Position numbers and translations under genes: made by a program. A stretch of 64,000 nt of DNA from Albula goreensis (lineage: Eukaryota; Chordata; Actinopteri; Albuliformes; Albulidae). The notes under the pieces are model-generated. The model saw only the letters and a list, made by a program, of their open reading frames with translations, searched no databases and was not told the DNA's origin. Below, piece by piece: positions 35,861 through 46,830 of this stretch (position 1 is the stretch's first letter; each line of letters begins with the position of its first letter). The stretch spans positions 30,084,501 through 30,148,500 of the forward strand of contig CM040748.1 in the NCBI GenBank assembly GCA_022829145.1, read 5' to 3'.

Positions 35861-36796
35861 GCAGTCAGGTCTGGACTCAATTTGTAAAAAGCATTGTTAA
35901 AAGATGGACAACCTGTAAACACAATGTGACAAAGTGAAGCTATATAACAAGATGGATGCCCTTTTGAAATGTAGGTCCTCAGATGTCAAAGCTGTTAAAA
36001 GTATTCAAAGCAACAGGGTACAACTGGCAGCTTCATTTCCATAGGGCAATTATTAATTAAAAATGAATAAAAAATAAAACATATCAAAGAAAGAAATGTC
36101 ACTGCCCATAATTTGGGTTGGATGTTCATTTCAAAGCATGTGGAGTGAACTCACCCAGAACCTGTGCTGTTGTTTTAACTGACATAAGAATCTCTGTGGA
36201 AAATCAAATACAAAATAAAACTGCAAGTTTGGCTGAGATACCATACAGACAAATGTAAGTGGTTTAACAGATCTGTCAGTTGAGTGTTGCCTAAATGATT
36301 GCAAACTTAATGTGGTGGATTACTTTCTTTCTTTATTTAGCTACTAAGCAGTTCTGGAGTGTCCATTCCATATTGAGCGCTTTAATAGCACACAATTGGA
36401 TTATGCCAAAGATGATAGAGTTTTAATAATAGGTTTGACCCGAAATTTCAGTTGCTCATCTATGAAATGCCATCAGATCCCAGGAGAGGGATCCAGTCAA
36501 TGAAAGCACATGGAAGTCAGGACCTACAGAATAGATTTACATATCTGGGAGCATAATAGTGGCTTGTGAGAGCCGGTTTTCTTGTCCATAACGTAATATT
36601 ACAATGTATAGTTGTGTGTGGCTGAAGAAACCCAAATTAAGTACTTTACCCAAGAGTACAATGGCCATGTTATGGATAAGAGAATGGGTAGCTTACAACC
36701 TCTGAGTTTCGACATGATGCCACCGTAGAATTGCTCATGTTTATGAAAAATGAAAGGGGAGAAGGCATGATAGACAGGCAATATCTCCTCTGTCAG
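35861..36796. other. Unique AT-rich DNA, no gene seen
   Basis: No recognised gene or repeat. Confidence 0.5.
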
Positions 36797-36839
36797 CCAA
36801 TCCCCTATGCCCCCTCCCCGCCCCCCCCCCCCCCCCCCC
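36797..36839 (-). repeat. Poly-C/poly-G tract with C19 run
   Basis: C-rich sequence culminating in C19 at 36821-36839. It is G-quadruplex-capable on the minus strand and i-motif-capable on the plus strand. It directly abuts the left edge of twin element A. Confidence 0.9.
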
Positions 36840-37085
36840 GCCTTGGAGTTTTCCTGCCCCAAGACAATCATCCCTCTCGCACCAGTTATTAGGAGGAATC
36901 CAATAAATCAATTATCGCATACTGCTGGTCACTACTCTGCCATAGACTAGCTTTTCCCTCCAACCTGTCAATCCTGGGTATGGTTCAACCCACTGAAACA
37001 CGCTAGGTCTGTCGCGTGACGCAATACTGAATGCTCATCGATGCATTTTCCAATGAGACTCGAAAGATCGATGACAGACAGCGGA
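36840..37085 (+). repeat. Twin element, copy A
   Basis: Collinear with 37981-38232, on the same strand. Identical landmarks occur in order: GACAATCAT (36863 and 38008), TATTAGGA (36887 and 38029), AATAAATCAAT (36902 and 38047), GAAACACG (36995 and 38144), TTTTCCA (37046 and 38194), AAGATCGATG (37064 and 38212). Offsets stay between 1142 and 1149 bp. Over the last 41 bp of the alignment identity is 28 of 41. Either a local duplication of a regulatory element or two copies of an unrecognised dispersed repeat. Confidence 0.8.
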
Positions 37086-37980
37086 GTGATTTATGTATGG
37101 TGTGCTCCTGAATATCCCTTTGCACCAATCATAATCCATGGTATTTTAGAATGGTTTAAATTAAAGTCGAGGATGACCTTATGAACCACTGAAATCAATT
37201 AAAAAGACAACGCGTTCTAGTTGTGTCCTTGAAATCTAATCATATTCCCAGTTAACCAAATTTAAAGTTAACATTATTAATGTTTGAGACCAAAGTGAAG
37301 ATTACATTATATTAATGGCATTAATTAATTTATTTCACGCTGTGACATATTCTCATCCAGTACTGATTTATTAGATTGTTTAATGATTCAAATATTTAAT
37401 TGCATTCATGTTTCCAAAACAATAAAATACTACAATACATTAAAACCTATTATATCCAATACCATGAAAATATGTATTCATAAGAAACTATTGTTGCTGA
37501 ACTCCTCCTGATTCAGTTATTGATGAGTTCTGCTCATCTTTTGTCTTACTTTTCGCAATTTCCAATACATTCTTCATATTTAGCATGAGTCGAACACAGA
37601 GTTCTCCAAGTACAGAAATTAGCATTTTGATGTGTTTTTCTCAATAGGCAATATATTGGAATTACAAGATAGAGCTTGCTGTTTTTAGTCTCAGCCAAGA
37701 CCTTGAAAATAAGGCAGCCATTTCAGTCACTGATCCCGTAAGTAATGCCTCATGAGTTATAATATAAATATTAATGTTCAAGAAATTTGCTGCTGACAGA
37801 GCTTGTGGGCATCACCAGGAGTTTCATCACTTTGCACAGAGCTACAGTCAATAATAACAATCTACGGTGATGCCCGGTTCTGCATGGGGTTAATGCAAGA
37901 ATCAAATGTTGATTGGCTGATGAAGCAAATGACCCAGGAAGTCATCTTCACCACTGGGCGGCACTGTTCCCAGTCGCTAC
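37086..37980. promoter_or_regulatory. Spacer between twin elements; candidate regulatory DNA
   Basis: Contains homeodomain-rich GGCATTAATTAATTTA at about 37317-37332 and an exact 10-bp inverted repeat, GGGCATCACC (37807-37816) and GGTGATGCCC (37866-37875), around a 49-bp spacer. No gene is evident. The 61-codon frame 37803-37988 is unsupported. Confidence 0.35.
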
Positions 37981-38232
37981 GCCTTTGAACTGTGAACCCG
38001 CTCCCATGACAATCATTTCTCTAACACCTATTAGGAAGTAAAGATCAATAAATCAATCAGTGTGTGCGGCTGAGCGATGGACTCTATGGTATGCGCTTGC
38101 TTAGCTGCTTAGGTTGTCAGTTATAGGTATTGGTCATCCTATAGAAACACGGTGGTGTGTTGTGCAATTTCCATTCGAATATGCATCACTGCGTTTTCCA
38201 GTGGGAAGACCAAGATCGATGTGTGCCGTTAT
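37981..38232 (+). repeat. Twin element, copy B
   Basis: Partner of copy A with the landmarks listed there. The homology extends leftward to GCCTTTGAA here versus GCCTTGGAG in copy A. Copy B has no poly-C tract at its left edge, so that tract is not part of the shared unit. No terminal inverted repeats, poly-A tail or target duplications were seen at either copy, which slightly favours segmental duplication over transposition. Confidence 0.8.
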
Positions 38233-38277
38233 CTGTTTCCCCAGTGACATGCATCATAGTCCAGGCCAAGAGAGAAC

Positions 38278-38385
38278 CAGAATGAAGTTTTGGTTGCTGT
38301 TATGAGACATTTTTGGCGCTGCACGGCCTTACATGTACTTGCATTACATTCATATCCAATCAGAATTAAGTTTTGGTTGCTGTAT
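38278..38385 (+). repeat. Short direct repeat pair, 83 bp apart
   Basis: CAGAATGAAGTTTTGGTTGC at 38278-38297 (continuing TGTTAT) is repeated as CAGAATTAAGTTTTGGTTGC at 38361-38380 (continuing TGTAT). It lies just downstream of twin copy B. A small local duplication. Confidence 0.8.
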
Positions 38386-39186
38386 TTCATTACACAATGT
38401 ATTATGAATGCATTCTTATCCTCCTCCCAATCTGCATTCATTAATGCATGAATTTGATTATAATTAGAGGGCCGGGGGCAAAAGCAGAAATTAATTAAGG
38501 GGGTATTTTGGACAGGTGGAAAATATGACATGTGAAGGGAGTCCAGGAGCGTACCCCCCGGGAGAAACTTTCAAGTGCAAAAAAAAAAAACTAGTGCTGA
38601 AAGCTGAAACCAAGTGACTTTTGATAAATTACAACTTTTAACAGTTTTGAATAGTTGGACATCAGAACTTCAGTATATAAATAGGATGGAATGTAATTCC
38701 ATTTGTAATTTTAATTTAATCAGTGTTTTAGTTACAGTGTTAATGTTGATTAAAATTGACAGATATTATGATTTTTTTCCCCATGAAACTGGTTTAAACA
38801 TTGTGCGCATTAACATGTCACTTTATAATCATTCATTTCATGAACACCTTATACTTACACGAAATGTGTTCTAAAAAGGTATTTAAAGCACATTAATAAA
38901 TATCATTTTCCATGTTTTTTTACATTTTTTTTATTAAGACACAAACAGATCTCAGATCATCCAAGTGATACAGTTTTGTGAACATTGTGTATATGTGGCA
39001 AGGAATTGTAATCTAGTGGCCACTAATGTTATGGCAAGCTCCATGGAAATTGGTAATATGCAAATATTTGCATTAAGGGGGTGGCACCCTGTTAACCCCT
39101 CCCCCTCCCATGTTGACCTCATCTTGTCTTCCCTGCTTTGCTGACTTGGCTGGATTTAGGAATGAGCTACACATCTGGTAGTAGTG
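38386..39186. other. AT-rich unique DNA, nothing recognised
   Basis: A11-type run near 38580-38590 and T-rich runs near 38920-38933. No gene is supported. Confidence 0.5.
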
Positions 39187-39214
39187 TGGAATGGAATGGA
39201 ATGGAATGGAATGG
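39187..39214 (+). repeat. (TGGAA)n pentamer repeat, about 5.5 copies
   Basis: TGGAATGGAATGGAATGGAA continues to 39214. The GGAAT pentamer is the core unit of vertebrate satellite II/III-type repeats, but five copies are also easily made by slippage. Confidence 0.9.
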
Positions 39215-39639
39215 CCACAATCCTTTTAAGTGTCTGTAATCCAACCCTGCTAGTATCAGTTTCAGAACCATATGTCTACATGCTGTTAGAGCTAACCTCA
39301 GGATTTCTTATCTTTATGTCATCAGTAATCTCGTACCTTACATAATATTGACTTTGCAGTTAAAAAAAGTTCAATCCAAACAAGCTGATTACTCAGTACC
39401 CTAAACAATAGATTTTAAAAATGAATTTAAGTCTCTTATTTTTTATCCAATTTTGATGAATAAAAATAAATGTAATTGCAAAATAAATGCAATTTTTACT
39501 TAATTTTAGTAAAATACATTTAGACAAATTATAACTAAAACCCATAGTCTATGTTGAGTCCTTTAACAATATTCACTATTAAATTCAAATATATCATTTG
39601 ATGGGTCAGATCATTAAATGCTTACCCATCCCGGTGCTC
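39215..39639. other. AT-rich DNA, nothing recognised
   Basis: No gene or repeat. A- and T-rich sequence dominates 39410-39600. Confidence 0.5.
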
Positions 39640-39900
39640 GGTGTTAGTCACTTTTTATATCAATCTTTGACATCAGCAGGTGGTTAATGAAAGATTAGCT
39701 TACTTGCCCTGAAAACACACTGCAATCATATGACCACGGTGGGATCCCTGCTTGAAGAGCAGATGGTGACAGATCCATATGTGGTATCGCCGTGAGTGTA
39801 ATCAAGGCACCCAGCAAGACGACGGCCAATGACAATATCTCTAGGCCCAAGTGACAGCAAGCCCCAATGCTAACCATCATAGTCCACTACCACAATTACT
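39640..39900. promoter_or_regulatory. Candidate conserved noncoding element
   Basis: Complex, low-repeat sequence containing ATCTTTGACATC (TCF-like) at about 39663-39674, AGCAGGTGGTTAATG (E-box) at about 39674-39688, GAAAGATTAGC at about 39688-39698, and the CpG-containing AGACGACGGCCAATGAC (CCAAT box) at about 39816-39832. Regulatory role inferred. Confidence 0.3.
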
Positions 39901-41040
39901 GTGATGGAAGGATAGGGCGAGTTGGGCATTCACATATATATGAATTACTTTTCTGTTTTTTTTTTTCCGCCAAGAGTGGTCGCTGTCAGTTTTAAGCCAC
40001 ATTAATCTCAATTTAGATTGTCATTACTCTTGTTGTGTTATAAGGTCATTGCTCGTGGGACATGCTGGGGAGGACATCCCAGATAAGATGTGAAACATAG
40101 TCCTTGTTGCACATTTCTTGCTCATTGTCCTTCTTTCCTCCTCAGAAGATTGTAAAAAGTGTGTTTTCCTTTGTGTAAAGAGACCACTGACAGCCTGTTC
40201 TCATCGTACAAAACACGTTACATCAGACTTGCTTCAGGGATATATGTCTGAGTAATGAGTGATCTATGACTCTTTTCTTGGTATGTGTCACTAAAATGAA
40301 TCAAAATAAGACTTGAAAGAGGCTGGAGAAACTTTCATCCTGATTCATTTAGCTAATTAGTTGTGTACACATGTGCCAGTTAACTGACTCAATTCATTTG
40401 ACAAATAATGTTTACATAATTGACGGAAAAGTGGTGCTTGAGAACAGAGGTTCGAATGAAGAATGTATCCGGGGATATATGAATGCAATCCGTGGCAAAG
40501 CACGTTGTGTAATGACGTTGACTTATGTAGCACGTGGTGACAAATGAGTGAAGAAAGAGGCTTCGTGAACCAAAAAAAAAGGGTGGTGTTACCACACAGT
40601 GTCAATATTTCTTTGGCTACAACCAATGGAAGTATTTGGGTAACGAGATGCATTTTTATCGGTCAATGATTGATAACGTGTTCGCTGACTTCTTCCATGG
40701 TTCATCAAGCCTCCATTTAATCAGTACTCATGACTGTATGGAACTCGCCCGCAATTTAATCCTCAAGCTAACACAAAGTAGCTACTGTGGCCTCATGTCA
40801 ACACGCTCAGTCAGTGGTGCCGAACAGCGTGAACTACATTCATTGGCTCTTGCTCGTTGCTACCTCCATAGACTCCACACTGCACCCTTGGGTACTCCGC
40901 TCGCTAATGATGATCTCCGACCGCTAGAAAGTGGACGCGGGCAGGCTCAGACCCTCACATCAATTGTCCTCTGAGCTAATCTGATAAATTACAGCCAGAG
41001 CCAGCGAGTTGGAAACTTTAGTAGCCTGTGGCAAAAGTGC
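39901..41040. other. Unique DNA, no supported gene
   Basis: The 112-codon frame at 40636-40974 plus lies in a moderately GC-rich stretch (40800-40950), but I recognise no domain. No splice-bounded exon could be defined. Confidence 0.4.
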
Positions 41041-41110
41041 TTTAGCTTAACGTCCGGAGAGCTGAACGCTTTAGCTTAATGATCAAGGGAATTCGATGCG
41101 TTAGCTTACT
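41041..41110 (+). repeat. Three phased TTAGCTTA motifs at 29-30-bp spacing
   Basis: TTTAGCTTAACG at 41041, TTTAGCTTAATG at 41070 and GTTAGCTTACTG at 41100. The sequence between motifs is not clearly repeated, so this is either an eroded 30-bp tandem repeat or helically phased binding sites. Confidence 0.6.
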
Positions 41111-43059
41111 GCCCATTGATCATAACTAACTAGCTACAGAGCTGTTGTTCGCACCATTGAGTGGAGAGGCAGTTTTTATAGTCTCCACAGCATGCAGGAT
41201 AAAAAGGGTTTATTAAGGTAGGAGTACTGGAGGAAAGTACCGCAATACAAACTACTGTAGGACAAAAACATTACACAACACAGAATTATATCACAGGACA
41301 TATAAGTGGATTTTCATGTGAAATACATTGTGCTAATTGGCCAATGTGAAAAACATGCTTCAGGTTTCACATGCCTTTTTCTAATGTCCCTAACTATTAA
41401 GTATTATGTTACAGACGTCACACAAATTATTTAGGCTGGTAATCTTTACACGCAAACAAAATTCTGTCTGATGTCTCCTACAAGCTACCACTGCAATTAA
41501 ATATTGATCATGCTTATAGGCAAAATGAATAACATATTCAGCCTTCAGTACTTTTGCTATTTATATTCTAAATATGATGTCTGTAAGCATGCTAAATACA
41601 TAACCCTGGTTGGTGTCTACATGTGCAAAAAGTATTAAATACAAGACCATAAATAAACTGATTTGGAAATGTCTTACATGAGATGTTTCCGCTAAGCTTA
41701 GGAAAGTGTCCTTATCTCCCCTTAAAAAGAGACTTAAAAATGAATTCTACAACCAAAGAAGAAAGGAACCCAAAGGAAGCTTTTTTTACCACTCAAAATA
41801 CCTGTGAAGCCTCCACTTTTCAGAACTATTAAGGTGAAAGGTATTCACTAATATAGGGCTGACTCCTTTTGCATTTATGGATCATCTACTTGAGTTAACT
41901 AGTGGCACATGTACAACTAAACCAAATATTCTGAGAAGCATGAGGTGAAGAATTTTTTAGAATGATTTTTTTCTGAAATATAATACAAAATACCATATTA
42001 TATACCATGTCTGTTGAGTAATTCTGCACTCAAAATATTGGCTTATCACTTATTGCACTTGCTAAATTCTGTGTTTACATGACAATGCTGTATTCAGAAT
42101 GCAATGTATTCCAACTGACAATGGAATGTCTGCATGTACATTAACACAGCCTGTGTTTTTGAAAGACTACAATTACCAGGTAGTGCAAGTGTAGCAGGTT
42201 TGATGAAGGGCAGACATTTTGAATGAGCAGCTGGGCCTTCACTTTGTCACCAGCTGACAAAACCCATGATTCCCATCAGCAATCCCATTGTGCCTCACTC
42301 GCTCTGCTGTGTGTTTACCTCCATCCCTCGCCTTAATGGGAAAAAGAAAAGCTCATTCCAGCTGTAGGATTCTGCCTTTGTGGAATTTCCATCCCCAACG
42401 TCAAACTCTCTACCCCCAATCAATCCCAGGTAAGTGTTCATCACCACACATCCACACGTATAGACGGAGAAAATAACCCACTGAGTCTGACCATTGGAGT
42501 CCACTTATTCTTCAGATGTGGTCAGGGGGTGGTGCTTTAGCCAAGGGGGAATTAACAGAGGTTGCTGTAGTATCGATTTCCGCTGGTCCCTTGCATCGAT
42601 ATATGCCTCTCTTAAGTCTTTTATGGGCGAACGTTATTACAAAAATCATTACATTGTATAATTGCGCTTTAAAGCTTTGCGAGACCTCGGCGATGGCCTT
42701 TGCCTGTGTCACTTCTGTACCTCCCATGTGAAAATGTGGGCGGTATTACTTTGCGTTGTTGTTAGAGGAAAAACATCAAAAGAGATAACTTTTTTTCCAA
42801 TGTATAGATTTCCTTTGATGAAAAAGCCTTCTGTTTCAACATTCCATTTAAATCCCATAGAGGTCTGTTAGTTTGATTGATTGAAAATTCTTAACTGTAT
42901 TTTTATGCGGTTTTGTGCGATTACATCACAAGGGAACCATTTTAAGGCTGCATACCACTATAAGTGATTTTGGATCAGAACGTACAGTATTGGCTGTCAT
43001 CATTATGTCCCTCATAAATTCACCGTTGCCCTGTGTGAACTGAGACTACTGTCACTTTA
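41111..43059. other. Mostly AT-rich unique DNA, no gene seen
   Basis: Antiparallel frames at 42512-42731 overlap completely and are not supported. The segment 42520-42740 is somewhat CpG-richer. Nothing is recognised. Confidence 0.45.
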
Positions 43060-43620
43060 CCTGCTTTTTATATTAATTCCCTTGCCTACAGCCATACCCT
43101 TAAACCACAATATAATGAAAATAAAAATCCATAATCCACCCCTGAGTTGCATATCGATATTTTCATACCTGCATTTATTCCTTTGTTTCCAACATTGAGT
43201 CGATTGATCTGGATAATTAAACAGAGTTATTCGCCGTAATACAAATTTGACATTATTCAATTATAGAATGTTAATGTCCATTTGCCATATGCGTATTTAT
43301 TTTGCAGTTCCAGTTAAGCGTTTTGGAACGGTAACACAAATCATCTGCTGGACTGTTTAATGTTTAGGGGTTTGATTCATGAAGGGGGAAAATGAGAAGC
43401 CCCACGTCCCAGACTGTGGAGCGTTAGTGAAATAAATCCTCTTGGTACAGCCCTGCTATAGAATCGTCATTAAAGGGAATCGCAAACCAGCAAGACCTTG
43501 GTAATTTAACACATTTGAGTAGAAGCATTCTCTGTATATTCAATGAGTTTCATTGAGGTGGTGTGGTGGTATGAGTCTGGCCTATAACTACATTTTTTAC
43601 GGATCAGGCTTCCGGGGAAA
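43060..43620. promoter_or_regulatory. Candidate conserved noncoding element
   Basis: Low-repeat sequence with GCATATCGATATTTTC (about 43149), GAGTCGATTGATCTGGATAAT (about 43197-43217, containing the partial palindrome CGATTGATC) and CATATGCGTATTTATT (about 43286). Function is inferred from motif density only. Confidence 0.3.
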
Positions 43621-44539
43621 AAAGAATGTTGACAGGGTGGAGAAGTAGCTTAATTGCAAAATCTAAGCGTGCAAAATCATTCACAAATAATTTGTGTGAT
43701 ATTTTGTCCAACATTACCATTTGTTTTGTGCTCCAATATTCTGTCAGTGTTTTTGAAGTGCTCTGGAACAAAAGAATAATAATAAGAGTGACTGGATTTT
43801 GTTTTGGCCTTGATGATCTCAATTTTCTGATTTCATCTGTTTTGGAAAAAGAAACTGAACTGATTGTGTGAATGATAGGGTGGTAATTGCACAAGTCGTC
43901 TGAAACACTTAGTTGGTATTAATCTCAAAGACATTTCAATCGGTAGAAACAAATTACCCTGAGAACCACAGTGAAAGCTACAGTGGTTGATGACATGGCA
44001 CTTAGATTAAAGCGCAAACTGGCAGGAGAGTCTGCTATTGTTTAATGTACAATCCATAATTGCAATTGCTAACCATAAAATTTCAAAAGAGCATATTATA
44101 TGTTATTGAAACATTTTTTGTGGTATCTGGATTCAGCTGCAAGTAGACTAAACTGTACATTTCCATAAAAGGCCACTTATGTTTCATTGTGAATGCAAAA
44201 TGTGGAGATGGTATCCACCTCCTCCATTTCTCAAAGAAATGGAGACTTTCTTTTTGTGAAGAATGTTCTAATATCCCACTCTAAACCACTCAAAACACTT
44301 CAACATCTAACCAAGAAGGACTGAAGCTGTTATAGAGGTAAAGGAGGGCTTACCTTATTGGTTACTAAATACTCATAAATTACTTGATGCTTCTATTTTT
44401 GTGTCAATCTCCAGTTAATGTGTTTGCATGTAGTGTGTGTAGCATGTTTGTGTCTGTGTGGGTGTACAGTTTGTAATGCTTAGCAGGCATTTCTGAAATA
44501 ACCTTCTCTTATTGCATTGGCCAAAGGTGGCACCAAGAC
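43621..44539. other. AT-rich unique DNA, no gene seen
   Basis: Antiparallel frames at 43604-43894 have no domain support. Nothing recognised. Confidence 0.5.
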
Positions 44540-44703
44540 ATGAAAGATAGCCATGGCTTCCAGGTTAACTTTGTGTTGATGATTTAGCAGAACACTCCCA
44601 TCCTCGTTTCATAGGCACCCAGGAATGAAAGATAGCCATGGCGTCCAGTTTAACTTCTTGTTGATGGCTTAGCACAACACGCCCATCCCTGTTTCATGGA
44701 AGC
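44540..44703 (+). repeat. 85-bp tandem duplication
   Basis: Copy 1 starts at 44540 and copy 2 at 44625, both with ATGAAAGATAGCCATGGC. They also share TTAACTT, TTGTTGATG(A/G), TTAGCA(G/C)AACAC, CCCATCC and GTTTCAT in order. Copies are roughly 85% identical by eye. The second copy ends near GTTTCATGGAAGCC. Probably an unequal-crossover or replication-slippage duplication. Confidence 0.85.
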
Positions 44704-46419
44704 CTACGCCGCGCTCAGTATTGCATCATATATATCCGTAAGTGTTTTACTCATATAGTCGGTAATATCCACTCCTCCGAAGCGTGATGAAACAGACATT
44801 TACTTCTGTGCCCTCCCTGTGACTCGCAGTTAGCCCCAAGGGCCCAGTTCTGCTCAATGTTTTTATATCACCATTTTATGACTGCATATGTTTTAGTTAG
44901 GAAAAGTGAAAGCAGAAGAGAGAAATCTCAAAATGGAGGTAGGATGTAATCATCTGGTGCTGATTTAAAGGCAGACTATTCGTGACTTTAAAAGTGAACT
45001 AACAGAGAACTGAAACTGAACCATTAGCAAAATAAACATCGCTGCCCCAAAACAGTAATACTAATAGAACTTTTCAACTTGCCAGTTGGATAAAGGTAAA
45101 GCGGAATTGTCTTCCTCTCTCTTTTTTGCTCTCTCTGACACACAAGAACATGCCCCCCATGCCCTGCAAAGCACTGAGACCACAGGAATGCTATTCAGCG
45201 ACCCCCTACTTATAATCATTATAATTATAATTTTACATTTTATTTTCAATATTATTATTATAAAAACCAAGTGATTTATAAATCTAAGAATTTGCTAAAG
45301 ATACATTAATCAGATTTGAAACATTTCTCTCAGTCACTTGGTATGTGGCTTTTGTCGCTCAGTGATTTGTCTTATGTGACAGTATGCTGTCGTGAAATGC
45401 AGATGAGCCCTGGGTTACAGCATGCCACTGGAGTGACGGTATCCCCTCTCTGAACGCTGCATTCTGCTCCACACAGAGTAATGGCCTCACATTAAATGCG
45501 TGACAATGCACGGGTGCATGTCGGACGCGTGACATCAGGGTTTCCTGGAACGGAACGGCACGCGCTTGACGGACCGGACACCATTAACCCAGCAGAAGCG
45601 TCCGGGCAGCCTACTGCCGGGGTAGACTAGCATTTCTGTGAGAGAAATAAATAAACAAACGCACACTCTCAAACACACGTGCACACACAGTGTGCGTCAT
45701 AGCTTATTTTTCAACTGAACTGTCCGTAGCCTTCTTTCTGAACAACAACAAACAAACAACAAGACCACCTTCAGACAGTTCTGCGGAAGGAAATAGAAAA
45801 CATGAAATGATTGTATGACCTTGGGATAACACATCAGAAAACACTCCTATGTGCAGCCACTGTCGCCATTCAATGGTACAAGGTAAAACAATGACAGCGC
45901 AAGGTGAATGGTGTCCATGGTAATCTTCAGGATACAAGCTGGACTGCAGATGCTCTTTTTGCTGGGCGGGTGGCAGAGTAAGACTGGTATGCAGCAAATT
46001 CATTAGTGTGTGTTGGTTTACTGTGAGTTTATCAATTTCCAAGTTCAATTAAAGGACACAGTTAGAGATAAAAAAGTGTAGTGGACTGAACAGTTAGGTA
46101 CACACCATTGGAGCTCCATGCTATATATGAGAGGTAATGTGAGGGCTATACATATAAAAGTGACCCAGGACTGTTCTTCAATGTATAAACAAAGTGTCAT
46201 TACACTAGAAATGGGTGCAGTTTAGACATAAACGTCAATTGCTGCCTTGTTTGAACCAAGCAAAAAGGGTTTGCTCTTCATAACCGAATCAGCGAGTAGC
46301 TGGTAGCATACCGCAGCTGTACCCATTTTATTACAACGCCTCATATCCTCCCATCACGAAGAGCTGGACCCGTGCTGGACCACAGTTCTATAAACACAAC
46401 CCCACCACAATCTCAATAC
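44704..46419. other. Mixed unique DNA with a CpG-rich patch
   Basis: The segment 45490-45620 is CpG-enriched (GGACGCGTGACATC, GGAACGGCACGCGC) and includes the imperfect hairpin GACAATGCAC/TGCATGTC at 45502-45522. AT-only sequence with partial self-complementarity lies at 45208-45265. The 114-codon minus frame at 45704-46048 is unsupported. Confidence 0.4.
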
Positions 46420-46830
46420 CCAGGGTGACAATAATACTTTAAATCGCTCTTTACTTAAAATCTGAAAGTAGACATTGTGCCCAGGATCACTACAGCTGGA
46501 TGCCCTGCAGAAAAAGGACTTTGTTTTGAAAGGTCCCAGATCTATATTTAATATTTTGACTTTTGAACCTGCCAAAAATCTATCCTCCCATGATCCAAGT
46601 AATCTGGAGGGTCACTGGGTGAATAGGTCTTGTAAATAATATTGTGTATGCCCTTTCAGCATTTTATAGGTTACAAGCAGCAGTTTGAAACCAACCCTGT
46701 ATTTTACAAGTAGACAGTGAAGTGATGGTAAAAACGATTGTAAAAATGGTGCGGTGTGGTAAAATATAAACATATTAATAAAAAACCTAGCAGCTGTAGC
46801 TGCAGCACTTTCTAGCTGTGGAGGATATTT
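46420..46830 (-). pseudogene. Decayed L2-type LINE reverse transcriptase, C-terminal part
   Basis: The minus-strand frame 46612-46932 reads LESAAATAARFFINM, then HTAPFLQSFLPSLHCLLVKYRV, then FKLLLVTYKMLKGHTQYYLQDLF. This matches the L2 LINE pattern LQLVQNAAARLL, HITPVLxSLHWLPVKYRI, FKILLLTYKALNGLAPxYLSDLL residue for residue in spacing. Weaker similarity may continue into 46420-46575. The catalytic YADD region is not present. Substitutions at normally invariant positions (LHWLP to LHCLL) mark an inactive, 5'-truncated relic. It is a different and better-framed copy than the one at 17.3-17.9 kb. Confidence 0.82.
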
